DNA of 21,786 nt, taken from assembly GCA_028715025.1 (NCBI GenBank), contig JAQTLG010000003.1:1-21786 (forward strand). Reading direction: 5' to 3'. A program made the translations under genes and the position numbers. Source of the stretch: Dehalococcoidia bacterium. Its GTDB lineage: Bacteria > Chloroflexota > Dehalococcoidia > GIF9 > UBA5629. This document shows positions 15,051-21,786 of the stretch, one piece after another (position 1 is the first letter of the stretch; the number at the start of each line of letters is the position of its first letter). The notes beneath the pieces were generated by a model. That model made no database searches and was not told the origin of the DNA. It saw nothing but the letters and a program-made list of their open reading frames with translations.

Positions 15051-17179
15051 TCTATCACCCGCCAGATGTAGTTGAATGAAGCCTCCCGACCCGGCTCCAG
15101 GATCAAAGGCAGCAGTATCACTACACAACTGCACTGGTAGACTTTCTCCAAACCAGCCTCGGAATTGGATATACTCTCCACTGGATAGCGCCAGATAGTC
15201 AGCTGCCGGTCGATCTCCAGCTCAAGCTCAAATCCCAGGTAGCGGTTGCCCATGATAAGCCGGCTGACGTCCGATATCTCACCGCTGGAATCAAGATGGG
15301 AGTCTGCGATGTCCCTGCCTGCAACACGATAATAGGCTGCCTCGTTTCGACCTCCCCCCAGCAGATTGACATTCCATTCGCCCGTAAAGATCGTATCTAT
15401 TGAGATATCGCCAGTGTTTTCAAATCTATAATCGATTTTCAAGCTGCCGTCGTTGTGTGCGAGGGTGATATTTTTACTCAGCGCCAGTCTGCACGTGCTG
15501 TGCGAAGAAATCAAAGCGCCCTCACGCTCCAGTACGATTTTCAGACCATCGGCTCCCGGGACAATCCTGCAAAGGTAAGGCTGTCCGGCGAAATCTCCCC
15601 TGTCCTCAAAAGCATTCTTCCGATAATCCATCATTTCAACCTGTCGGTCCACAAAGCGGTCGACAAGGCTGGAGCGCGGCAATGTGTCATAGATCAACCA
15701 GTCCGCGACATCGCCGTCCTTGATCTTCACACCATCATGAATGCTGCGGACGCCGCTGCCATCCTGATGCTGCTGATGCGTGTCCCGACCTGCGGTCAGG
15801 ACACTGTGGTAGGCCTCAGGTTTGCGCGATACCGTGCTGAGCACGTTATAGGCGTGCTTGCGCAGGTCCCACTCAAATATACTGCCGCCCTCAGCAGGGC
15901 TGAGGTAGAGGTTAAGGTCCTCGCCCTCGACTATTATCTCTTCATGGCCGTCACCGTCGAAATCAACCTGTTGCCAGCGGTATCGCTGATCGGCATCGGT
16001 CAATACTGCATCTGCACAGTTCTCCGCCTTGATTAAATTGGTGAAGGTAGTCGCCCTTATATCCGGCAGATAGATACCTCCGAATACGCCGTGCCAGTAC
16101 GGGCAGTTGCATTGCGCTTTCCAGAGGTATTCTATCCCGCAATCAGTTTCATCTAAGCTAGACGCCCGATGAACCCTGGAGCTGACTGCAAGCATCTTCT
16201 TCTGCATACGGTTTATCTCGGGGTACTTGACCAGAAAATTTCGCCAGTAGCCGCTGAACAGATTATTCAGAATGTCCCCATCACCGAACGGACGGCGCTT
16301 CAGTTCCATATACTGCTCAGACACGTCAGCAGGCAGCGACCATTCCAGCATTTCATCATAGGATGAGCACGGCAGATACACACGGCCTGCAGGGCCATGT
16401 CTTTGTGCGTAATCACCGAGTTTGATCGTGGATAGCCATTCCCCATTATTTTCGATAGAAGTAAGAAAATCATCTACCCAGCCTGCTTCCCAGCAGAGTT
16501 TTGCCGTCTGCGGCCAGACGCCGAATTTCTCGCCGTCATCACCCAGTACCACTATCCTTTCTCCGCTTTCCGATGCGTTTTCTCTAAAATAGGCGATAAC
16601 ATCGACCACGTTGTGCCAGGGTATAGAGTAACGCAGCTGCTTGTTGATGGGAAAGACCTTGATATACCTGCCCTGTTCCTCGGTTGTGAAGTAGCCGAAC
16701 AGATCCTTTTCAGACCTGCCCACCATTTTAAAGGCCGTATCGTCCACCAGCGTCCAATCTATCCCCGATTCGGCAAGGACCATAGCCAGTGAGGGCTCCC
16801 AGATACGTTCGGCCAGCCACAGGCCGCGTGGCCGGCGCCCGAACTGCTGTTGTATGTACCCGCTCATCCTGCCTATCTGCCCGCTCTTATCGGTATCAGG
16901 AATCATGGAAAGGATCGGCTCGTAGTATCCCCCGCCCATTATTTCCACCTGCCCACATGAGATCAACTTCGCCAGCAGAGCTAAGAATTCGGGATGCCGC
17001 TCGGAGATCCAGTCCAGCAGACACCCGCTGTAATGCAGGGAAACACTGATAGTAGGGTGACGTTCCAGCGCCTCCAACATGGGCAGATATGCCTGCCGGT
17101 AAGAATCTTCAAAAACCCACGGAAAATTGCCGAGAGGTTGATGGTTATGTATGGCCAGGCCCAGATATATGCGCTTCAA
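15047..17179 (-). CDS. GH57 4-alpha-glucanotransferase / alpha-amylase-like enzyme
   Basis: Member of glycoside hydrolase family 57 closest in layout to the Thermococcus litoralis 4-alpha-glucanotransferase, which moves alpha-1,4-glucan segments between chains. The 710 residues contain conserved region 1 HNHQP (11-15), region 2 GGGYYEP (82-88), region 3 WLAERIWEP with the nucleophile Glu124, and region 4 VLGDDGEKFG with the acid/base Asp214. The spacing nearly equals that of the litoralis enzyme (Glu123/Asp214). The helical region with AQCNCPYWHGVFGG and the long beta-rich C-terminus (about 400-710) match the DUF1925/DUF1926 domains of this subgroup. There is no signal peptide, so it acts in the cytoplasm. 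The start is TTG 17179 with AAGGGTG seven bases upstream. It lies 16 bases after the PRC-barrel gene and shares ATGA with mutS. Transferase and amylase activity cannot be told apart from the sequence. Confidence 0.88.
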   Translation of the reverse strand: MKRIYLGLAIHNHQPLGNFPWVFEDSYRQAYLPMLEALERHPTISVSLHYSGCLLDWISERHPEFLALLAKLISCGQVEIMGGGYYEPILSMIPDTDKSGQIGRMSGYIQQQFGRRPRGLWLAERIWEPSLAMVLAESGIDWTLVDDTAFKMVGRSEKDLFGYFTTEEQGRYIKVFPINKQLRYSIPWHNVVDVIAYFRENASESGERIVVLGDDGEKFGVWPQTAKLCWEAGWVDDFLTSIENNGEWLSTIKLGDYAQRHGPAGRVYLPCSSYDEMLEWSLPADVSEQYMELKRRPFGDGDILNNLFSGYWRNFLVKYPEINRMQKKMLAVSSRVHRASSLDETDCGIEYLWKAQCNCPYWHGVFGGIYLPDIRATTFTNLIKAENCADAVLTDADQRYRWQQVDFDGDGHEEIIVEGEDLNLYLSPAEGGSIFEWDLRKHAYNVLSTVSRKPEAYHSVLTAGRDTHQQHQDGSGVRSIHDGVKIKDGDVADWLIYDTLPRSSLVDRFVDRQVEMMDYRKNAFEDRGDFAGQPYLCRIVPGADGLKIVLEREGALISSHSTCRLALSKNITLAHNDGSLKIDYRFENTGDISIDTIFTGEWNVNLLGGGRNEAAYYRVAGRDIADSHLDSSGEISDVSRLIMGNRYLGFELELEIDRQLTIWRYPVESISNSEAGLEKVYQCSCVVILLPLILEPGREASFNYIWRVIE

Positions 17180-17195
17180 ATATGCACCCTTGTGC

Positions 17196-17417
17196 TCAGG
17201 TTTTGTGCGCCTTGTCTATGGATACCTTGAGCACCACCTTGTCGCCGACCTTGTCGATATCTCCAGTCAGCAGTGTCCTGGTCCTCATAAACCCCGTCGA
17301 GACAATAATGCCCGTCACGTTCCATTTCACTATATCCATCTCGACATCCTTCACACGTCCGACGATGCGCGCACCGGAGTCGATAACCTCTTTTCCGACA
17401 ATCTCCCGGGACATCAT
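17196..17417 (-). CDS. Small PRC-barrel domain protein
   Basis: A 73-residue protein that is almost entirely one PRC-barrel: GKEVIDSGARIVGRVKDVEMD near 8-28 is the typical first half, followed by a beta-strand VTGIIVS (34-40) and a final GDKVVLKVS (58-66). PRC-barrels occur in photosynthetic reaction-centre subunit H and in the RNA-processing protein RimM, and stand-alone copies are common in archaea and some bacteria; they usually mediate protein contacts. No catalytic residues, membrane segment or signal peptide are visible. Two ATGs in tandem at 17417 and 17414 follow GGAGG (17427-17431), so translation should be efficient. It sits between two GH57 genes, 35 bases after one and 16 before the next. 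A role in assembling or regulating the glucan enzymes is only a guess from position. Confidence 0.78.
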   Translation of the reverse strand: MMSREIVGKEVIDSGARIVGRVKDVEMDIVKWNVTGIIVSTGFMRTRTLLTGDIDKVGDKVVLKVSIDKAHKT

Positions 17418-17452
17418 TTCATTAATCCTCCATAAGCAACAGCAGCATATAT

Positions 17453-18760
17453 TTATACCTGATCCATGAAAAGATAATCAGTGATCCGGTCAAATACGTG
17501 CCTGGCCGCCATTGCGCTGTAATTAATCTCCTTCTTCTCCTGCTGGCTGCATCCGCTCAACGATACCGATTTCACTGCATTTAATAGAGCTTCCCGTTGC
17601 AGAATAAGGCCTTTATCTATCATGCTGATATTCCACATAGGTTTTCTGCTGGCCCACCAGAACTGACAGCTGTGCAACGCGCGGTCCAGTGCGTTTCTGG
17701 CCAATCCCGTGTACTCAAGACTATCTGGGGTGTCTCCCACTTCCACAGCCTTGTGCACCACCTTTATGGTAAGGTCCAGATGCTCCCACTGCATCCTGTG
17801 CACCGGATTGTCTTTGTCTTTCCACAGAGGGTAGTAGTTACCCGCCTCGATATCTCCCGCCGAGGTGCTCCAGGATGAGGGTCTGGGACTGATCTTCTGG
17901 CCCATCGGGAAAATATCCAGAAGCTGGCTGATAGTAACGATTCTGATTTCGTCCGCATCCTGGGATCTCTCGAACTCGAAGAGTTTACGATGCTGCTCAG
18001 CCAGCGGCTTCTGCTCGAGCATAACAGCCTGGCTTTCTTCGGCCGGCACCAGTGTCTCATATACCTGGGACAAAAATAGTCTGTCCCAGTGCTGTATATG
18101 ATGGCCGAACGTTTCCGCATCCATGGCCGTTATTACATAAATATCTCCCTCGCCCTGGTGTAACTGTTTTAAATGCTGGATGAATCCGTTCCCATCCACA
18201 TCCTTAAAGCTGATTTTATTGCTGAGTATATCATCACGGAAAAACACTGCCAGCGACTGTCCGCCATAATCGATACGATGAATTACATCCATAGGCCATC
18301 CCACGGGACAGGCAATGCCACTGACTAAGACCCACTCATGGCGGGCTGCGCTGATAGGCCCCGCAATGTCCCTGGAATAGCACATCTCGGGAGGGAAGAA
18401 GCCCCTCGGCTGATAAATTTCTCCCAGATACTGCCGGTTGGTGGTCTGATTGAGCATGATCTGCCTGGACATCTCATCTTCAGGTATCAGAGGCATTATA
18501 GGATGGTATTTCCCCGAGCCGGTAAATTCTATCTGTCCACCCTCGGCCAGCTTGCTCATCTTGCTCAACACATCACCGTACCCGTACAGACCGAGCATTT
18601 CGCTTAGAACACCGTTGATATTGAACGTGGCTTTTGCCCGGGGGAATTCGTCAAATACCTCCAGCACCGGACGGTAAGACTCGTTAGCCACTTTCATCAA
18701 CACGGCGGGGGTTTGAGTCGGCGGCTGATAAAAATGGAAAAGAGGCGCCCAGTAAATCAT
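17453..18760 (-). CDS. GH57 family glycoside hydrolase, specificity unknown
   Basis: A second, shorter GH57 protein (435 residues) not closely similar to its neighbour. Region 1 is HFYQPP (9-14), region 2 TGSGKYHPIMPL (80-91), region 3 GFFPPEMCYSRDI with the expected nucleophile Glu125, and region 4 TAMDAETFGHH with the expected acid/base Asp214. A C-terminal helical segment has SCQFWWASRKPMWN, which resembles conserved region 5. It lacks the DUF1925/1926 domains and has no signal peptide. Region 1 is not the HAHLPY type of GH57 branching enzymes; the region 4 acid followed by a Glu recalls the amylopullulanase-like groups. In this operon, with glgA and glgC but no glgB, it could branch, debranch or trim glycogen. 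ATG 18760 overlaps the ROK gene stop as ATGA, with GGGG nine bases upstream. Confidence 0.82.
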   Translation of the reverse strand: MIYWAPLFHFYQPPTQTPAVLMKVANESYRPVLEVFDEFPRAKATFNINGVLSEMLGLYGYGDVLSKMSKLAEGGQIEFTGSGKYHPIMPLIPEDEMSRQIMLNQTTNRQYLGEIYQPRGFFPPEMCYSRDIAGPISAARHEWVLVSGIACPVGWPMDVIHRIDYGGQSLAVFFRDDILSNKISFKDVDGNGFIQHLKQLHQGEGDIYVITAMDAETFGHHIQHWDRLFLSQVYETLVPAEESQAVMLEQKPLAEQHRKLFEFERSQDADEIRIVTISQLLDIFPMGQKISPRPSSWSTSAGDIEAGNYYPLWKDKDNPVHRMQWEHLDLTIKVVHKAVEVGDTPDSLEYTGLARNALDRALHSCQFWWASRKPMWNISMIDKGLILQREALLNAVKSVSLSGCSQQEKKEINYSAMAARHVFDRITDYLFMDQV

Positions 18761-19740
18761 GCTTTTGTCCCCAACATTTCACGCGCATATAATGCAGCGC
18801 CCGTAAGCTCTGCATCCACACCCAGTCCTGGTCTGACCAGACGTACTGAACTGACGGGCAGCTCAATAGAGTTAGCCTTCATCGATTTCCTGGTCGGCTT
18901 CAAAAGCATTTCTCCCATCTTTGATACACCACCCCCGATAATTATCATCTGAGGGTTCATCAGGTTCACCAAATTGGCAATCCCGATACCGAGATAGCCT
19001 GCCGATTCTTCGATAACAGCCAGGGCCAGGGTATCGCCCTTACGAGCGGCAGCGGCAACCGTCTCTGCAGTTACGTTGCTGACTTTATCGTGTACAAGAC
19101 CCGGCATGATGCTTTTTTCGCCCCGTCTTAATCGACTTTTTGCCAGCCTGGCGATCGCTGTGCCTGAAGCCATGGCTTCAAAGCATCCGTGCTTGCCGCA
19201 TTTACACAGCGGTCCTCCTATCTTAATAATCATATGCCCGATCTCAGCAGCGCTCCCATCCGTGCCCTGGTACAGCTCGCCGTTAATAATCATGCCTCCA
19301 CCGATGCCGGTGCTGACGGTTATGTATATCATATTATTCAGCCCTCGCCCGGCGCCGAGCCTGTGCTCTGCCAGTGCAGCAGCATTGGCATCGTTCAGCA
19401 TGAAAATCGGCCCACCCAGCGATTTAACCAGCCTATCTCTGAGAGGTATATTATGCCAGTGTGGAATGTTGGGCGAATCACCTACCAATCCTCTGTTGAT
19501 ATCTATCGCCCCAGCAACCGCAATACCGATACATCCGACCTGTTTTCTTTTCAGCCCGGACTTTTCAATCGCATTTATTATCGCCGCGCTCAGGCGATTA
19601 ATCACACTGTTCGGCCCCTCGCTTCCACGCGTCAGACAGTGTATTCTCGATAGCATTGCGCCATCTGTATCAAAAACAGCGGCTATTATCTTTGTGCCAC
19701 CGATATCCACTCCGACAACAGGCACTTTAAACCGGTCCAT
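18757..19740 (-). CDS. ROK-family sugar kinase, probable glucokinase
   Basis: ROK-family kinases phosphorylate hexoses with ATP. The 327 residues show the phosphate-binding loop DIGGTK (12-17), LNDANAAALAE with the catalytic Asp117, the adenosine loop STGIGGG (143-149), EIGHM with the sugar and zinc ligand His169, and the ROK zinc site CKCGKHGCFE with Cys179, Cys181 and Cys186. No helix-turn-helix precedes the kinase domain, so it is an enzyme and not a NagC/XylR-type repressor. ATG 19740 lies inside the 3' end of glgA (14-base overlap) with GGAG about 10 bases upstream. The glycogen gene context favours glucose as substrate, but fructose, mannose or an N-acetylated sugar cannot be excluded, so no symbol is given. 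Confidence 0.9.
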   Translation of the reverse strand: MDRFKVPVVGVDIGGTKIIAAVFDTDGAMLSRIHCLTRGSEGPNSVINRLSAAIINAIEKSGLKRKQVGCIGIAVAGAIDINRGLVGDSPNIPHWHNIPLRDRLVKSLGGPIFMLNDANAAALAEHRLGAGRGLNNMIYITVSTGIGGGMIINGELYQGTDGSAAEIGHMIIKIGGPLCKCGKHGCFEAMASGTAIARLAKSRLRRGEKSIMPGLVHDKVSNVTAETVAAAARKGDTLALAVIEESAGYLGIGIANLVNLMNPQMIIIGGGVSKMGEMLLKPTRKSMKANSIELPVSSVRLVRPGLGVDAELTGAALYAREMLGTKA

Positions 19741-21157
19741 CTATCTTCAACTCCAGTGCTCGTTTGTAAAGAGTCTCATACCGTTGGGCCGACGTTTGCC
19801 AGCTGAAATCCAATTCCATCACACGTTTTATTGTCCTTTGCCAGGCTGTTTTGTTACTGAATACCTCCGCCGCTTTTTTGAGTGTAAAAGCCAGCGCTTT
19901 TGCAGAGTACTCCGAGAATACAAAACCCGTTCCCTGTTTAAGATCGCTGCTCAGATTGCGTACCGTATCGGCCAGCCCTCCAGTATTGCGCACGACCGGC
20001 AACGTCCCATAGTGCATGGCGATCATCTGTCCCAGGCCGCACGGTTCCCAGAGCGACGGCATAAGGAAAAGGTCCGATCCCGCGTAAACAAGGTGCGCCC
20101 TGGCATTATCGTAGGTGATATAGGCCCTCACATTGTCCGGGTACCTCGATTCAAGCTGCAGCAGTGCTTCTTCGTAATACTCTTTTCCACGTCCCAGGAA
20201 AACAAACCTTGCTCCTGTCGATTTTATCACTTCAGGAAGAGCATTAATTATGATGTCCATGCCTTTTTGTTCATCCAACCTGGAGACCATACCCACCAGC
20301 GGAGCCTCGGGCCGCGGTTTCCAGCCGGCCGTTGTCAGCAGTTTAAGCTTGTTCACCGCCTTGCCGGTAGTATTTTCGCTGTTATAATTAGCCTCAATCA
20401 AGGGATCACTTCCCGGATCGTACTCATCATATCCCACACCATTGATGATACCGAAAAGGCTGCTCTTGCGAAACTCGATGAACGCCTGCATGCCGCAACC
20501 ATATTCGGCGGTAAGTATCTCCCGGGCGAAATTCTCGCTGACGGTATTTATTACATGTGACCAGAGTATACCCTGCACGATTAAATTCCAGGGTAAATCG
20601 GCCATGCCGGCAACCTGCCCGAACCAGTACCGGTTTATGTCGGATCGATACAAAATGCGATCGTCGAAATTGCCCTGATACTTTAAATTATGTATTGTGA
20701 ATACCGTACGGCAATCATACTTACCTGTCCTCAGCAGTAGCGGAAGCAAGGCAGTATGCCAGTCATGGCAGTGGACTATCTCGGGCTTCCAACCCAGGTA
20801 AGGCAGCGACTGGCTGACACAGTCGCAGAAGGCCCAGAATTTTTCGACCTCATCGCCGCCGTAAACAGTTTCGGACCTGGAAAAAACATCGCTGGACAAT
20901 AAGTAGACCGGAACTTCATCGAGGACGATCTGCTCCAGCGTGATCTTTCTGTATTCCTTGAGGGAAAATACTATGAGGTCGCGGATAACAGTCACAGCTC
21001 TATAGGAAGAGTAGTCCACGAAGCCGTATTTAGGCACTAACACGCGGACCTGGTGCCCCATCTTAGTCAGCTCCGCCGGCAGGGACCTGACGACATCTGC
21101 CAGACCTCCCACCTTGGTCAGGGGAGCGATTTCCGAAGCTGCAAAAAGTATCTTCAT
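19727..21157 (-). CDS. glgA: Glycogen synthase (GT5)
   Basis: Transfers glucose from ADP-glucose to the growing alpha-1,4-glucan. The 476 residues are typical of bacterial GlgA. The N-terminal GT-B half has the ADP-glucose motif KVGGLADV at 15-22 (KTGGLADV in E. coli), CHDWHT (130-135) and TIHNLKYQG (154-162). The C-terminal half has SRLDEQKG (292-299), GRGKEYYE, and the donor-binding stretch PSLWEPCGLGQ (367-377, with the conserved Glu371), followed by NTGGLADTV. The usual NGID motif is NGVGYDEYDP here (239-248), a small deviation. ATG 21157 has only a weak GGGA nine bases upstream. It follows glgC by 56 bases, in which no promoter or terminator is obvious. Confidence 0.95.
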   Translation of the reverse strand: MKILFAASEIAPLTKVGGLADVVRSLPAELTKMGHQVRVLVPKYGFVDYSSYRAVTVIRDLIVFSLKEYRKITLEQIVLDEVPVYLLSSDVFSRSETVYGGDEVEKFWAFCDCVSQSLPYLGWKPEIVHCHDWHTALLPLLLRTGKYDCRTVFTIHNLKYQGNFDDRILYRSDINRYWFGQVAGMADLPWNLIVQGILWSHVINTVSENFAREILTAEYGCGMQAFIEFRKSSLFGIINGVGYDEYDPGSDPLIEANYNSENTTGKAVNKLKLLTTAGWKPRPEAPLVGMVSRLDEQKGMDIIINALPEVIKSTGARFVFLGRGKEYYEEALLQLESRYPDNVRAYITYDNARAHLVYAGSDLFLMPSLWEPCGLGQMIAMHYGTLPVVRNTGGLADTVRNLSSDLKQGTGFVFSEYSAKALAFTLKKAAEVFSNKTAWQRTIKRVMELDFSWQTSAQRYETLYKRALELKIDGPV

Positions 21158-21213
21158 AATTAACGGTCCCGGTTTGGATATGCTTAAGCTTCAGTTATGC
21201 GGAATCAGCTTTG

Positions 21214-21786
21214 TCAGACCTGATATCTGCGAAGGCTCTTTCCCCTGATCGTTTCGCCGCTTTCAACCGTCTTGGAAGCGAAATCTGTGGCCTCCACCCA
21301 GGGCTCTATCTTGCAGTTTTTTCCGATCATTACATCGGCTGGTATCCTCGCGCCTTTGCCGACCAGAGTAATGCCGGCATCCAGATGTTCGGGCTCCTCC
21401 TTGTTAGCAGTGAGATCGTCTCCGGCTCCCAGATAGCACCCACGACTGACCCAGACCTGTTTATCGATAATACTCTTTTCTATAACAGCGCCACGGCCGA
21501 TAGTGGTGTCTTCGAAGATGATTGAGTTCTTTACTATCGCTTCCTCCTCGATGAAAACGCGCGGTGATATGATTGATTCTATGACCGTTCCGTTGACGAT
21601 CGCCCCGTTACAGATGAGCGCCCTGTTCACCCGGGCGTGAGGCCCCAGTTTGACGGGCGGGTATCCCTGCGTGATGGTTCTCACCTCATTCTCCGGATTA
21701 TAAAGGTTCAGCTCAGGAAGATCCACGATCAGGTCCATATTGGCCTGCCAGTATGCTTCCACGGTTCCCACGTCGCGCCAGTAGCC
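21214..21786 (-). CDS. glgC: Glucose-1-phosphate adenylyltransferase, C-terminal part (runs in from right edge)
   Basis: Makes ADP-glucose from ATP and glucose 1-phosphate, the first committed step of bacterial glycogen synthesis. Only the last 190 residues are in the window, in frame from base 21786. They begin GYWRDVGTVEAYWQANMDL, a near-diagnostic GlgC junction between the nucleotidyltransferase domain and the C-terminal left-handed beta-helix. The rest shows hexapeptide-like repeats rich in I/V-x-x-x-x-I (for example VKNSIIF, IEKSIID) and ends at TGA 21214. The catalytic N-terminal half, and any allosteric residues there, cannot be inspected. It is the most upstream gene of the glycogen operon seen here; the promoter is outside the window. 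Confidence 0.93.
   Translation of the reverse strand, partial: GYWRDVGTVEAYWQANMDLIVDLPELNLYNPENEVRTITQGYPPVKLGPHARVNRALICNGAIVNGTVIESIISPRVFIEEEAIVKNSIIFEDTTIGRGAVIEKSIIDKQVWVSRGCYLGAGDDLTANKEEPEHLDAGITLVGKGARIPADVMIGKNCKIEPWVEATDFASKTVESGETIRGKSLRRYQV

Noticed and set aside
15051..15134. 28-codon upstream extension of mutS
   Set aside because: It lies wholly within the GH57 coding region, has no homology to MutS N-termini, and the ATG at 15050 with an ATGA junction fits the family start.
19076..20560. 494-codon open frame on the plus strand opposite the ROK kinase and glgA genes
   Set aside because: It crosses two clearly real genes in different relative frames, has no recognisable domain and no convincing ribosome site. 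It is best explained by codon bias of the true genes.
1..21786. Mobile elements, CRISPR arrays, tRNA or rRNA genes, defence islands
   Set aside because: No transposase, integrase, regularly spaced repeats, cloverleaf-like sequences or defence gene families were seen; nearly all bases are in metabolic or housekeeping genes.

Overview
This 21.8 kb window looks like the chromosome of an anaerobic-type bacterium, tentatively a Chloroflexota member of the Dehalococcoidia kind. That placement is inferred from the gene mix (GH57 enzymes, ArgJ-type arginine synthesis, a fakA-degV-recG block) and has not been tested phylogenetically. By eye the GC content is in the mid-50s. Coding is very dense. Sixteen of the seventeen genes seen lie on the minus strand; only rpmB is on plus. 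There are no tRNAs, rRNAs, insertion sequences, phage genes or CRISPR repeats, so this is ordinary core chromosome rather than a mobile or accessory region.

Read in the direction of transcription (high to low coordinates), there are three minus-strand units. (1) Glycogen/alpha-glucan unit, about 21786 to 12468: glgC (3' part only, entering from the right edge), glgA, a ROK-family sugar kinase, a GH57 enzyme of unknown specificity, a 73-residue PRC-barrel protein, a GH57 4-alpha-glucanotransferase-like enzyme, and mutS translationally coupled at the end. Spacers are short and three junctions overlap. (2) Arginine unit, 12391 to 5864: argJ, argB, argD, argG, argH, rpe. It starts from a recognisable extended -10 promoter so close to the argJ ATG that the mRNA is probably leaderless. 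argC is not in the cluster. (3) Lipid/repair unit, 5593 to the left edge: fakA, degV (probable fakB), recG and the 5' part of argS. rpmB sits between units 2 and 3, divergent from fakA and convergent with rpe, with overlapping stop codons.

How the genes work together: GlgC makes ADP-glucose and GlgA polymerises it into alpha-1,4-glucan. The two GH57 enzymes probably remodel or branch the polymer, and the ROK kinase could phosphorylate released glucose. ArgJ recycles the acetyl group between ornithine and glutamate, ArgB and ArgD make the intermediate steps, and ArgG and ArgH convert citrulline to arginine. FakA plus a DegV-family carrier form a fatty acid kinase that activates free fatty acids for phospholipid synthesis.

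No clearly new defence or mobile system is visible. The items most worth a second look are the glycogen operon that pairs two GH57 enzymes with a PRC-barrel protein, the leaderless argJ promoter with nested inverted repeats next to it, the 5'-end hairpin of the fakA mRNA, and a gene orientation around rpmB that matches the Bacillus rpe-rpmB-yloV-recG neighbourhood.
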